Assembly: GCF_014201115.1 (NCBI RefSeq)
Contig: NZ_JACHDO010000001.1
Span: 5,890,001 to 5,954,000, forward strand
DNA length: 64,000 bases
Direction: 5' to 3'
Source of the DNA: Nocardiopsis metallicus
GTDB taxonomy: Bacteria > Actinomycetota > Actinomycetes > Streptosporangiales > Streptosporangiaceae
Position numbers and translations under genes: made by a program. Position 1 is the stretch's first letter. Each line of letters opens with the position of its first letter. The notes below the pieces were generated by a model, which was not told where the DNA came from, did not search any database, and worked only from the letters and a program-made list of their open reading frames with translations. Shown here piece by piece: positions 25,058 through 34,539 of this stretch.

Positions 25058-26653
25058 TCAGTCCGGCGGGCCGACCCGGACCTGAGGCGTCGAGAAGGGC
25101 ACGGTCAGCGGCGCCGCCCAGTCGAACACGACCGGGCAGTCGCGCGGCGGCTCACCGTCCAGGAACCGGTTCGCCTCCTCGTAGTAGGCGGGCGTGGTCG
25201 GCAGGTAGGCGTGCGGGGTGCGTAGCGGGCACAGGTCGCGGTCCACTCCCATGCGCCAGCCGGAGGGCTTCAACGGCAGGTCGCTGGAGGAGGGGACGTT
25301 GAGGCTGCGGACCCCGTCGGGCAGCGGCATGGAGTAGATGTCGGCGGGTGTGCTGGTGGTGCCCAGCAGTTCGTAGCCCGCGGGTGCGTCGGCGTCGAAG
25401 TTGAAGTCCACCGCCTGGGCCAGGGGGATGAACAGGTGCAGCAAATCCGACGCCGGACGGCCCGTACCCGGCTCTCCCATCGGACGGTACCCGCCCGTGC
25501 TCTCCGGGAAGGGGCCGACCAGGAACACGGCGTCGACCTCGGGGGCAGCCCCCGAGGCCACGGCCTTCCAGGCGATCCACGCGCCGTGTGAGTGGCCCGC
25601 CACGACCAGCGGCCGCGGCAGGTCCCGTACCTGCTCGGCGAAGACCTCCACCTGCTCGCTGACGGGACGCTGGGTGTGCGCGCCCTCGTAGGGGGCGCCG
25701 GTACGTATCGGACAGCGGGCCTGGCGCTGCGGCTGGCCGTCCCCCGGGCCCGCGTAGGAGAAGTAGTAGGTGTGCTCGCAGTCGTATCCGAGCAGGTCGG
25801 TGCGGGAGCTGAACATGTCTCCGATCCCCGAGCGCGAGTCGATCCCCGACATCACCATGATCGAGCCCTCGCGCGGCTCGGCCGGCGGAGGCATGTCGGT
25901 GCCGCGGGAGGTGACCCACCCGGAGGCGATCACGACCAGCACGGCCGCTATCGAGGCCAGGCGCAGCAGGGGGCGCGCGGGTGCGGGTCGGGACAGCGCG
26001 GTCAGGGCCGCGGCTGTCAGCGCCGCCGAGAGCGGCACCAGTGCGATCGTGAGCGCGGGGAACAGGTGGGCGAGGGCGCCGATGACCGCCACCGCGGCGG
26101 CGTAGGGCAGGGTCACCTCCAGCCGCAGGCCACCGCGCCAGGTACGGGCGAGGGCCGTGCGCAGCCGTGCCCCGCCTTCGTACGCCGCCACGCTCCAGGG
26201 GAGGGGGGCCAGCAGCAGGAAGAGGATCACCACCGCCACGAAAGCGCCCCAGAACAGCCGTGAGTACATCAGGGTGTTGGCGATGTAGACGAACTGCGCG
26301 GCGAGTAGCAGCGGTACCAGGAGCACCCCGTAGAAGACCCCGGCCAGTAGGAGCCGCCGCCGGGTGAGCCCGCCCGTCATCAGGGCCAGCACGAGGACGC
26401 GTGCGGCCAGTACCAGGACGAGGGTGACGGAGAAGGAGACGGGACCGGTGGTGGTCGTCAGTAGCGCCCGCATATCGCCGAACAGGTCCAGCGGAGGCAG
26501 CGCCACCAGGTGGACCAGTCCCGGCCAGGCGGGCAGGACACCGGTGGCGGCCAGGAGGACCACCACCGCGGTGACCGGAACCAGGGGCAGCCAACGGTAG
26601 CGCTCGACCACAGCGGCGACCTCCGCTCGCGTGTCTTCATTCACCAGTCGCAC
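25058..26653 (-). CDS. Membrane-anchored alpha/beta-hydrolase
   Basis: A 531-residue protein. The N-terminal 265 residues hold about seven hydrophobic helices; the rest is an extracytoplasmic-type hydrolase domain with the nucleophile elbow VAGHSHGAWIAWK (GxSxG as GHSHG). Cys residues in GYDCEHTYYF, ARCPIR and DRDLCPLR could form disulfides outside the membrane. GTG 26653 is chosen (GGGGGAACC just before it); in-frame ATGs at 26719 and 26755 are possible. Substrate unknown. Divergent from the next gene. Confidence 0.75.
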   Translation of the reverse strand: MRLVNEDTRAEVAAVVERYRWLPLVPVTAVVVLLAATGVLPAWPGLVHLVALPPLDLFGDMRALLTTTTGPVSFSVTLVLVLAARVLVLALMTGGLTRRRLLLAGVFYGVLLVPLLLAAQFVYIANTLMYSRLFWGAFVAVVILFLLLAPLPWSVAAYEGGARLRTALARTWRGGLRLEVTLPYAAAVAVIGALAHLFPALTIALVPLSAALTAAALTALSRPAPARPLLRLASIAAVLVVIASGWVTSRGTDMPPPAEPREGSIMVMSGIDSRSGIGDMFSSRTDLLGYDCEHTYYFSYAGPGDGQPQRQARCPIRTGAPYEGAHTQRPVSEQVEVFAEQVRDLPRPLVVAGHSHGAWIAWKAVASGAAPEVDAVFLVGPFPESTGGYRPMGEPGTGRPASDLLHLFIPLAQAVDFNFDADAPAGYELLGTTSTPADIYSMPLPDGVRSLNVPSSSDLPLKPSGWRMGVDRDLCPLRTPHAYLPTTPAYYEEANRFLDGEPPRDCPVVFDWAAPLTVPFSTPQVRVGPPD

Positions 26654-26827
26654 GGTTCCCCCGGTGTCTCGGGACCTGACGGCCTGCCGTTCCCTCGGTC
26701 TCTCTGTTGCCGTACCCATCCGGGCTTGCCTGGTTTCATCCGGTACGGCTCTCATACCTGCGCTTCTTGCGCCGCGTGGCCGAAAAGGTGAGAATCATTC
26801 ACCTATCCCCCGACGGCTGGAGCCGCG

Positions 26828-28777
26828 ATGCACCAGGGACGGTTGCTGACGACGCTCGGAACGGTCCTGCTGCTGGACGTGCTCCGGGTGTTCCTGCCCT
26901 CGTTGATCACTGTCTTCGGCCAAGCGGGGGCGACCAGCCCCGAGCTGATCGGGGCCTACGCGCTGGTCTGGTTCCTGGCGCCCTTCCTGTTCGTCGGGCT
27001 CGCCCGCCGGGTGCCGCCCCTGGGAATCGCCCTGGCCGCCGGGGCGCTGCTCGCGGTCGGCCGGGTGGGGCTCCAGTTCACCCAGGGCGGCTACCCCCAG
27101 CTGTACCTGGCCTCCGCACTGGTGGGCGTGGGCGCCGTGTGGCTGGTGTGCACGGCTATGGCCACGGCGGCGGACGGGCGCCTGACCGCGCACGGGATGA
27201 TGGTCGGGGTGGTCGCCGGGACGGCGGCCTCGGCCGTGATCCACACGGCGCTCGGCACGGTGGACCTGGTCTGGCGCGCGGGTGCCCTGGCCTGGGCCGC
27301 GGTGCTCGTGGTTGCCCTGGCGTTCCCGGTGCTGGCGGCCCGGGTCTGGCGCACGGCCGCCGCAGACGCGGCCCCGACCCGGGCTCGCGCCTGGCTGGCG
27401 CTGGGGCCGCTGCTCTTCCTGGCCGGGCTCTACACCGCCAACCCCGCCGTGGCCCAGACCGTCGGCGCAACCCCCTACTCGGCGGCCGCGCTCAGCGTGG
27501 TGGCGGTGCTGTCCGTCGCCCTGGCCGCGTCCCCCCGGCGCTTCACCCCGAACCCCCTGCTGCCCCTGGCCGTGCTGCTCGCCGCCCTCACCACGCTGTG
27601 GCTGGCGCCCCAGCTGCCGAACGACGTCCCCGGGACCCTGCCCGCGTGGACGCTCGCGGCGCTGCTGCTGGGACAGCTCGCCCTGGCCACATGCGCCGGG
27701 TGGGCCACCGCGGGCACCCCTGAGCCGGACGCGCTGGTCTCCCCGGTCCGAACCGGTCTGCTCGCCTCAGTCGGGCTGCTGCTGCTCGTGGTCCTGGTGT
27801 TCGCCTTCTACGCCGCCTACGACCTGCACGTGCCCAACGAGTACGTGCCTTTCGCCGCGCTGGCCGTGCTCGCCGCGGCGATCCTGCCCCGGACCCGGGG
27901 CGCGGCCACGGTCCCGGACCAGCGGCGCACACACCAGGTCATCGCCGTCGCGGCCGCCGTCGCCCTGGCCGCCACGGTCACCGCCCCGCTGCTGCGCACC
28001 AGCGGGGCCGACTCCGGATCCGCCTCCGGATCCGACACCGCCGAACTCCGGGTGGCCGCCTACAACGTGCGCATGGGGTTCGGGATGGACGGCCGCCTCT
28101 CGGTCGCCGAACAGGCCGAGGTCCTGCGCGAACTCGACGCCGACGTCATAGCCCTGAGCGAGGTCGACCGGGGCTGGCTGCTCAACGGCGGTCACGACGG
28201 TTTGTCGCTCCTGGCCGGGCACCTGGGCATGAACGCCTACTGGGGACCGGCCGACGGCCCGTTCTGGGGCGACGCCCTGCTCACCGACCTGCCGGTCACC
28301 GAGGTCCGCGGTTATCCGCTCCCTGACAGCGGTCCGACCGGCGCCCAGGCGCTGGCGGTCACCATGGAGTGGGCGGACGCCGAGGTCACCGTGATCTCGA
28401 CCCACCTGCAGCCCGAGGGCTACGACCTGGGGAACCCGAGCGCGAGGGGGCAGTTCGATGAACTCCTGCTGCTCGCCGACCAGGTCCGCGAGCGCACGTC
28501 GGCGCCCGTGGTGGTCGCCGGTGACCTCAACTTCGAGCCGGAGGAGATGCGCCTGGCGCAGAGCGGACTTCTGGACGCCTTCGCCGAGGTGCGCCCGTTC
28601 CCCACGATGGTCTCGGGCGCCCGCTCGGACCAACAGATCGACCACGTCCTCATCAGTGAGGACCTGGCACCGAGCGACCCGGCCAACCCGGACGTTCCGC
28701 ACTCGGACCACCGCCCGATCGCCGTCACCCTCACCCCGGCCGGACAGGGCAGACCGGGACATACAGGGGAGGAGTAA
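26828..28777 (+). CDS. Polytopic membrane protein with endonuclease/exonuclease/phosphatase domain
   Basis: A 649-residue protein: about twelve hydrophobic helices up to residue 390, then a complete EEP (DNase I-like) domain. The EEP motifs are in order: LRVAAYNVRMGFG, VIALSEVDRGW (metal Glu), VISTHLQPEGYD, VVVAGDLNFEPEE (Asp/Asn pair), QQIDHVLIS and HSDHRPIAVTL. EEP domains cleave phosphodiesters in nucleic acids or lipids; fused to a membrane domain, a lipid or polyprenyl-phosphate substrate is plausible but inferred. Confidence 0.82.
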   Translation: MHQGRLLTTLGTVLLLDVLRVFLPSLITVFGQAGATSPELIGAYALVWFLAPFLFVGLARRVPPLGIALAAGALLAVGRVGLQFTQGGYPQLYLASALVGVGAVWLVCTAMATAADGRLTAHGMMVGVVAGTAASAVIHTALGTVDLVWRAGALAWAAVLVVALAFPVLAARVWRTAAADAAPTRARAWLALGPLLFLAGLYTANPAVAQTVGATPYSAAALSVVAVLSVALAASPRRFTPNPLLPLAVLLAALTTLWLAPQLPNDVPGTLPAWTLAALLLGQLALATCAGWATAGTPEPDALVSPVRTGLLASVGLLLLVVLVFAFYAAYDLHVPNEYVPFAALAVLAAAILPRTRGAATVPDQRRTHQVIAVAAAVALAATVTAPLLRTSGADSGSASGSDTAELRVAAYNVRMGFGMDGRLSVAEQAEVLRELDADVIALSEVDRGWLLNGGHDGLSLLAGHLGMNAYWGPADGPFWGDALLTDLPVTEVRGYPLPDSGPTGAQALAVTMEWADAEVTVISTHLQPEGYDLGNPSARGQFDELLLLADQVRERTSAPVVVAGDLNFEPEEMRLAQSGLLDAFAEVRPFPTMVSGARSDQQIDHVLISEDLAPSDPANPDVPHSDHRPIAVTLTPAGQGRPGHTGEE

Positions 28778-28956
28778 ACCCCGGGCCGGGGGCAGGACTA
28801 CCGACCCGGGGCTGATCGACCACCCAGTACCACGGGTGATCACTGAGGGTAACTGTATCCGTGTTCGCGGAGACAGGGGGCGGGTTTCCAGGATTCTCTC
28901 CGGTTTCTTCCAGCAGAGAGCCCCGGGCGGCCGCCGCCGGACCGAGAGCGCACCGT

Positions 28957-29205
28957 TCAGTGCCGGGGCCGCTCGTAGTGGAGACGGCGGCTCACCCAGT
29001 ACACGTTCACGCAGGCGGCCACGAAACCGAGCCCCAGGACGATGATCAGCCAGGTCTCGTCGGTCCAGGTGACGGCCGCCGCGGTGCCCAGAAGGAGCAC
29101 CAGCGCTCCGAACAGGGCCAGGACCACCCGGAAAGTCAGCGCACTCGCCGGACGGTCGTGACTCCCGAGCGCCCCCTTCAATCTGCCGCGTCTGGCACGT
29201 TCCAT
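28957..29205 (-). CDS. Small two-helix membrane protein
   Basis: An 82-residue basic protein with two helices (about 25-44 and 52-70), a positively charged N terminus and a short tail ending HYERPRH. Good third-position GC supports coding. No named function; it resembles the small actinobacterial DUF6343-type proteins, tentatively. Confidence 0.65.
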   Translation of the reverse strand: MERARRGRLKGALGSHDRPASALTFRVVLALFGALVLLLGTAAAVTWTDETWLIIVLGLGFVAACVNVYWVSRRLHYERPRH

Positions 29206-29394
29206 GTGCTCACACCTCCCTGACTCCCAGTCCTACCCCAGTCACCCGTCACCTACGGATCGGGGTACCGATCAGATGGCCGCGGCGGTGTCTTCCCGCA
29301 CGGGGGGAAGCCTCATGCGCCGCACGCTGCCGGAGCAAGCCCCGACACGGTCGAACGGGCTGGTGCGTGGCTGCCGAGGGCGGCACATCCGCGT

Positions 29395-29592
29395 ATGCCC
29401 GCGGAGGTGGTCGACAACGCCGGGGATCTCACTCCCGGGAGGCGCCGCAGGTCCTTGGCCGCACTACACGTTTGCTGTGCGCGGGGCCTGGGCGCCGCGC
29501 TCAGTGCTTTCGTGACCTACGACAAGCGGTTGGCCGAGGCGGCCGAAGCGGCGTCGCCGCCGGTCGTCACCCCGTCTCCCCGAACCACCGGA
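29395..29592 (+). pseudogene. Decayed VapC (PIN domain) toxin fragment
   Basis: The frame reads LTPGRRRRSLAALH, then LGAALSAFVTYDKRLAEAAE and PPVVTP. This matches the C-terminal third of actinobacterial VapC toxins, which normally have RSLDALHLA and AFVTYDxRLAEAA...GLPVV. The catalytic Asp of DALH is Ala here, the N-terminal two-thirds are missing, and the frame runs on past the usual end. No antitoxin is adjacent; an orphan VapB-like gene lies at 9.8 kb. Confidence 0.6.
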
Positions 29593-29599
29593 ACACGCG

Positions 29600-29631
29600 A
29601 GAGGGGACGCCCCGCAGGGAGCGCCCCCTCT
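29600..29631 (-). terminator. Hairpin after purL
   Basis: AGAGGGGACGC and GCGCCCCCTCT pair except for one central mismatch, 36 nt past the purL stop on the minus strand. Confidence 0.6.
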
Positions 29632-29666
29632 TCGAGCAGACGTGTCAGGTCAGGCAGCCGTCAGGC

Positions 29667-31961
29667 CTACACGCCTTCCATCAGGGCGGGCAGGGCCGCC
29701 TCGTAGGAGGCGCGCAGCTCGTCCAGACCGATCTCCACCACCCCGTTCGGGTGGGTCACGGACAGGCTCTCGCCGCCCACGGTGCCGATCTGGGTGACGG
29801 GGACGCCGTGCTGGGCGGCCAGCGCGACGAACGCCTCCTCCCGGCCAGGCTCGACCGCGACGATCGCGCGGGCGCCGGACTCGCTGAACAGCGCCGTGAA
29901 GGCGTCGCCGTCCACCTCCACGCGCAGGCCCCTGCCGCCGCGCAGCGCGGACTCGGCCAGGGCCACGCCCAGGCCGCCATCCGACAGGTCGTGCGCGGCC
30001 GCGGCCAGGCCCTGCTCGGCGGAGGAGGCCAGGACCTCGCCGAGGGCGGCCTCGGCGGTCAGGTCCACCTGCGGCGGCAGCCCGCCCAGGTGGCCGTGGA
30101 TCACGTCGGCCCAGGCGGAGCCGCCGAACTCGGGGCGGGTCTCGCCCAGCAGGAACACGCGCGCGCCGTCGGTGTCGAAGCCGGAGCGCAGGCGGGTGTT
30201 GACGTCGTCGATCACGCCGAGCACACCGATCACCGGGGTCGGGTTGATCGGCACGTCGCCGGTCTGGTTGTAGAAGCTGACGTTGCCGCCGGTCACCGGG
30301 GTGCCGAGCTGCTGGCAGGCGTCGGCCAGGCCACGGGTGGTCTCCGCGAACTGCCACATGACCCCGGGGTCCTCGGGTGAGCCGAAGTTGAGGCAGTTGG
30401 TGACCGCCAGCGGACGGGCGCCGGTGGCCGAGACGTTGCGGAAGGCCTCGGCGAAGGCCAGCTGGGTGCCCGTGTACGGGTCCAGGAGGGTGTACCGGCC
30501 GTTGCCGTCGGTGGCCAGGGCCACGCCTCGGTCGGAGTCCTCGGAGATCCTGATCATCCCGGAGTCGTGCGGGGCGGACACGACCGTGTCGCCGCGCACG
30601 TAGCTGTCGTACTGCTGGGTGACCCAGGTCGGGTCGCCGATGCCGGGGGCGCCCAGGACCTTCAGGAGCTGTTCGCGCAGCTCGGCGTCGCCCTCGGGGC
30701 GGGCCAGCTTGGCGGGGTCGTCGGCCTGCAGGGCGTCCTGGGACTCCGGGCGGGCGTAGGGGCGCTCGTAGACCGGACCCTCGTCGGAGGCGGTCCGCGG
30801 CGGCATGTCCACGACGGTCTCGCCGTGCCAGGTCATCACCAGGCGGCCGCCGCGCTCGGCCTCCTCGGGGGTCACCTCGGTGACCTCGCCGATCTCGGCG
30901 GCGAGGATGCCCCACTTGTCGCAGACCGCGAGGAAGTCGGCCATCTTTGCGGGCTCGACGATCGCCATCATGCGCTCCTGCGACTCACTCATGAGGATTT
31001 CCTCGGGGGTGAGCCGGTGGTCGCGCAGCGGGACCCGGTCCAGCTGGATGTTCATGCCGCCGGTACCGCCCGCGGCGAGTTCGGTGGTGGCGCAGGAGAC
31101 ACCCGCCGCACCGAGGTCCTGGATACCGACGACCATGTCCTTGGCGTACAGCTCCAGGCTGCACTCGATGAGCAGCTTCTCCATGAACGGGTCGCCGACC
31201 TGGACGCTGGGCCGCTTGGACTCCAGCTCCTCGTCGAAGGAGGCGCTGGCCAGGACGGAGGCGCCGCCGATGCCGTCGGGGCCGGTGGTGGAACCGAACA
31301 GGACCACCTTGTTGCCCGGGCCGGGCGCCTGGGCGAGCTTGATGTCCTCGTGCTTGAGCACACCGATGCACAGGGCGTTGACCAGCGGGTTGCCGAGGTA
31401 GCTCTGGTCGAAGCCGATCTCACCGCCGATGTTGGGCAGACCGAGGCAGTTGCCGTAGAAGGAGATCCCGGAGGTCACGCCGGGCAGCATCCGCTTGGTG
31501 TCGTCGGCGTCGGCGGGGCCGAAGCGCAGCGCGTCCATCACGGCCACGGGGCGGGCGCCCATGGTGAGGATGTCGCGGACGATGCCGCCCACACCGGTGG
31601 CCGCGCCCTGGTGGGGCTCGACGAAGGACGGGCTGTTGTGCGACTCGATCTTGAACGTGACCGCGTTCCCGTCGCCGACGTCCACGACGCCCGCGTTCTC
31701 GCCCATGCCCACGAGCAGGGAGTCGTTCTCCGGAGCCTTCTCACCGAACTGGCGCAGGTGCACCTTGGAGGACTTGTAGGAGCAGTGCTCGCTCCACATC
31801 ACCGAGTAGATGGCCAGCTCGGCGGCGGTGGGACGGCGGCCCAGGATCTCACGGACCCGGTCGTACTCGTCCTTGGGCATGCCCAGTTCGGCGTACGGCT
31901 GGGGTGTGTCCGGACTGTCGGTCGCGTTGGCGACGGTGTCGAGACCGGGTGCTTCAGACAT
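29667..31961 (-). CDS. purL: Phosphoribosylformylglycinamidine synthase subunit PurL
   Basis: A 764-residue small-type PurL, which works with PurQ and PurS to convert FGAR plus glutamine to FGAM in purine synthesis. Visible signatures: MWSEHCSYKSSK (catalytic His), ESHNSPSFVEPHQGAATGVGGI (substrate/ATP), DLGAAGVSCATTE and SDGGLGVALAE. Length is typical of the Bacillus/actinobacterial form. ATG 31961 (MSEAPGLDTV) is preferred to upstream frames that lack similarity. A small membrane-anchored protein gene separates it from purQ. Confidence 0.95.
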   Translation of the reverse strand: MSEAPGLDTVANATDSPDTPQPYAELGMPKDEYDRVREILGRRPTAAELAIYSVMWSEHCSYKSSKVHLRQFGEKAPENDSLLVGMGENAGVVDVGDGNAVTFKIESHNSPSFVEPHQGAATGVGGIVRDILTMGARPVAVMDALRFGPADADDTKRMLPGVTSGISFYGNCLGLPNIGGEIGFDQSYLGNPLVNALCIGVLKHEDIKLAQAPGPGNKVVLFGSTTGPDGIGGASVLASASFDEELESKRPSVQVGDPFMEKLLIECSLELYAKDMVVGIQDLGAAGVSCATTELAAGGTGGMNIQLDRVPLRDHRLTPEEILMSESQERMMAIVEPAKMADFLAVCDKWGILAAEIGEVTEVTPEEAERGGRLVMTWHGETVVDMPPRTASDEGPVYERPYARPESQDALQADDPAKLARPEGDAELREQLLKVLGAPGIGDPTWVTQQYDSYVRGDTVVSAPHDSGMIRISEDSDRGVALATDGNGRYTLLDPYTGTQLAFAEAFRNVSATGARPLAVTNCLNFGSPEDPGVMWQFAETTRGLADACQQLGTPVTGGNVSFYNQTGDVPINPTPVIGVLGVIDDVNTRLRSGFDTDGARVFLLGETRPEFGGSAWADVIHGHLGGLPPQVDLTAEAALGEVLASSAEQGLAAAAHDLSDGGLGVALAESALRGGRGLRVEVDGDAFTALFSESGARAIVAVEPGREEAFVALAAQHGVPVTQIGTVGGESLSVTHPNGVVEIGLDELRASYEAALPALMEGV

Positions 31962-32044
31962 GCGGTGGTTCCGTTCGGGTGTCGCGGAGTTGCGCGGAGG
32001 TGGGTCAGGCCGAGCCTTGGCTGTGTCCGCCGCCCGGCACCGGA

Positions 32045-32593
32045 TCAGTAGGCGGGCATGTCGGCGTTGCCGAGCATCAGCACCGGCAGGGCGCCGGGGG
32101 ACGGGGCGGTGGAGTCGGCCACCAGGGTCGTGCCGTCGGTGAGGACGGAGTCCACGAGGGCGATCTCGTCCTCGGACTCGGTGCCCGGCGGCAGTTCCTG
32201 GCGCCAGCCGTTGTCCAGCAGGTGTTCGTACACCGTCTGGACGCTCTCCTCGGCGTCGTCGTCGAGCTCCTGGCCGTCCTCGCCCGCGATGACGATCAGC
32301 CGGAAGCACTGGCCCTGGGGGTCGCAGTGCGCCTCGTCCTGGTCCACGTACGTGAACCCGGACGGGGGCCGGCCCAGCGAGCCGACCTCGGGCGGGGGGT
32401 CGGGCTGGGCGCCCTGCTGCCCCTGCCCGGGCTGGTCCGGTTGGCCCTGCTGCCCCTGGTCCCCGCCGGGAGCGGCGGTGGTGGGTGCGTTGAACGACTG
32501 GAAGAGGCCGACGGCCCCGGAAACCACGAGGCCGACCACGACCAGACCCACCAGTACGTACAACATGCGCCGGGAGCGCAGCAGCGCCATCAT
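32045..32593 (-). CDS. Membrane-anchored protein of unknown function between purL and purQ
   Basis: A 182-residue protein with one N-terminal helix (about 10-32), a Gly/Gln/Pro-rich linker (residues 38-70) and a C-terminal extracytoplasmic domain with two cysteines (HCDPQGQCF). It lacks a lipobox. ATG 32593 or 32590. Its place in the pur gene order may be coincidental; I recognise no domain. Confidence 0.7.
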   Translation of the reverse strand: MMALLRSRRMLYVLVGLVVVGLVVSGAVGLFQSFNAPTTAAPGGDQGQQGQPDQPGQGQQGAQPDPPPEVGSLGRPPSGFTYVDQDEAHCDPQGQCFRLIVIAGEDGQELDDDAEESVQTVYEHLLDNGWRQELPPGTESEDEIALVDSVLTDGTTLVADSTAPSPGALPVLMLGNADMPAY

Positions 32594-32681
32594 CGCGAGG
32601 ATCGTCCCCCTGTCGGGTGCGTCGGTCCGGTGTCGACCGAACCGGTGTGCGTCGGGCCGCCGGGTTCGCGGCCGGTGTCGG

Positions 32682-33377
32682 TCAGGCGGGGGCCGGGGCC
32701 CCGGCCGAGAGGTGGCTGAGGATCGAGGTGAAGAAGCCCAGGCCCTCGGTGGAGGGGCCGGTCAGCGCCTCGACGGCGTGCTCGGGGTGCGGCATCAGCC
32801 CGACCACGTTGCCGTGCTCGTTGGTGATACCGGCGATGTCGCGACGCGAGCCGTTGGGGTTGCCCCCGACGTAGCGGGCGATGACCCGGCCCTCGGACTC
32901 CAGCTGGTCCAGGGTCTGCTCGTCGGCGACGTAGCTGCCCTCGCCGCTCTTGAGGACGACCAGGATCTCCTGGCCCTCGGCGTAGTCGGCGGTCCACGCG
33001 GTCCGGGTGTTCTCCATCCGCAGCACCTGGTCGCGGTTGACGAACCGCAGTGAGGAGTTGCGGGTGAGGGCACCGGGGAGCAGGTGGCTCTCGCACAGGA
33101 TCTGGAAGCCGTTGCAGATGCCCAGGACCGGCAGGGCGCCCGAACGCGCCGCCGGGACCAGCTCGGACATCAGCGGGGCGAACCGGGCGATGGCACCGCA
33201 GCGGAGGTAGTCCCCGTAGGAGAAGCCGCCGGGCAGCACCACGGCGTCGACCCCCTTGAGGTCGGCGTCCGCGTGCCAGAGCGCGACGGGTTCGGCACCG
33301 GCGAGGGAGACCGCGCGCACGGCGTCCTTGTCGTCGAGGGAGCCTGGGAAGGTGACGACGCCCACACGGGCTGTCAT
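32682..33377 (-). CDS. purQ: Phosphoribosylformylglycinamidine synthase subunit PurQ (glutaminase)
   Basis: A 231-residue class I glutamine amidotransferase that supplies ammonia to PurL. Nucleophile Cys is in VLGICNGFQIL; the His/Glu pair is in LMPHPEHAVE; FPGSLDDKDA is the usual N terminus. ATG 33377 is preferred (GGAG 8 nt upstream) over the in-frame ATG 33383. Confidence 0.95.
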   Translation of the reverse strand: MTARVGVVTFPGSLDDKDAVRAVSLAGAEPVALWHADADLKGVDAVVLPGGFSYGDYLRCGAIARFAPLMSELVPAARSGALPVLGICNGFQILCESHLLPGALTRNSSLRFVNRDQVLRMENTRTAWTADYAEGQEILVVLKSGEGSYVADEQTLDQLESEGRVIARYVGGNPNGSRRDIAGITNEHGNVVGLMPHPEHAVEALTGPSTEGLGFFTSILSHLSAGAPAPA

Positions 33378-33743
33378 GAGCACACTCCGGGATTGTTGTC
33401 CTACGGGGAGAAGGCGGTGCCTGACCCCGTCACGGGGACGGCGCTCCGTTACCCGCAGCGTACCCGCTCACCTGTGCTCGGGTACGACGGTCACCCCCTC
33501 CCAGGGGTGTCGGACTGTGTGATCCTCCCAGGGAAACCCCGCCGGGAGGGGGTGCGGGTGTGTGACTCGACAGGTCGCGTGGTGTGCGTCACGGGGGCCG
33601 CGCGGGCCGCGGAGAAGGTGCCCCGGACGGTGAACGGGGCCGGTGATGAGTCGCCGCGGAGTCGCCGCGGAGTCGCCGCGGAGCCGGTGCGCGCCCGAGC
33701 CACGCCCCCGCGGGGACGGTCCACGGGGTGTGGCGGGTCGGGT
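33378..33743. other. 366-nt gap between purQ and the kinase gene
   Basis: It holds no supported gene. There is a tandem repeat of GAGTCGCCGCG, three exact 11-bp units at 33648-33680, and G/C-rich sequence upstream of purQ where its promoter should lie. Confidence 0.5.
33648..33680. repeat. Three tandem 11-bp units
   Basis: GAGTCGCCGCG repeated three times without mismatch, followed by a diverged GAGCCGGTGCG. It may simply be slippage. Confidence 0.8.
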
Positions 33744-34223
33744 CTACAGGAGCGCGAAACGCGCCGCCGGGTCGCTTCGGGGCAGGGTGTCCCCACTGGC
33801 GGGGTCGCAGGCGGTGAGGCGTTTGCGCAGTATGACGGTGGTCCGGGGTTCACCGCTGAAGTCGACCTCGTCCATGAGGTAGCGCATCAGCAAAATGCCC
33901 CTGCCCGATTCTGCTTCCAGGCCCGGGAGGGGCGTGTGTTCCGAGGTGAACCTCTGGACGAGCGCCGCTGTGTCGGGAGCTCGCCCGGTATGGGATATCT
34001 GGAGCTCGCACCAGCCGGGGGCGAGCTCCACCTCGACCTCGTAGTCGGGGGAGGGCGCCCCGTGTTCGACGGCGTTGGCACAGGCTTCGGACGCGGCCAG
34101 AAGGATGTCGTCGACGCACTCCCGGCACAGGCCGGAGCGGCTCAGAAGCGCGCCGAGGATGTCGCGTACGACGGCGACCGTGTACGCCTGCCTGGGGAGG
34201 GAGATCGAGAAAACGGTGTCCAT
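33744..34223 (-). CDS. RsbW-like ATP-binding protein (HATPase domain)
   Basis: A 159-residue protein of the anti-sigma-factor serine kinase type. The N box is LLAASEACANAVEHGAP, and the ATP-lid glycine box is AESGRGILLMRYLMDEVDF. The D of the G1 box is not typical (ISHTGRAPDT), so activity is uncertain. ATG 34223 has GAGAGG 7 nt upstream. It lies between purS and purQ on the same strand. Actinomycetes carry many such proteins that bind anti-anti-sigma factors. Confidence 0.82.
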   Translation of the reverse strand: MDTVFSISLPRQAYTVAVVRDILGALLSRSGLCRECVDDILLAASEACANAVEHGAPSPDYEVEVELAPGWCELQISHTGRAPDTAALVQRFTSEHTPLPGLEAESGRGILLMRYLMDEVDFSGEPRTTVILRKRLTACDPASGDTLPRSDPAARFALL

Positions 34224-34539
34224 CCGTGTACCTCTCGTGCTCCGTATCGGTGACCAGCTCGGCACGTTAGGAACCCTTCCCGAGGCCGTCGCCGGTAAAA
34301 CGAACAGCCGCGCCCTCAGGGGACGCGGCTGTGGAATCCGGACACTTCCGGCACTGCGGGCGCCGGAGGCTCGGTTGGCGCCGTCCGTTACCCGGACCGA
34401 ACACGGTTCCCGCCCGTGGCGGCAGGGGCTGCCGGGCTTCAGGCGGGGCTGTGTTTCGAGTACGGCCGCGCGGGGCAGGGCGAGCCGTACGAGACGAATC
34501 GGTCAGGCTGGGTGGGCCGAGCCTGGCGCGCCGGGCGGA
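34224..34539. other. Gap between purS and the kinase gene
   Basis: No gene is visible. A 9-bp hairpin at 34304-34332 is the only clear feature, probably ending purS transcription. Confidence 0.5.
34304..34332 (-). terminator. Hairpin downstream of purS
   Basis: ACAGCCGCG (34304-34312) pairs perfectly with CGCGGCTGT (34324-34332) around an 11-nt loop. Confidence 0.6.
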
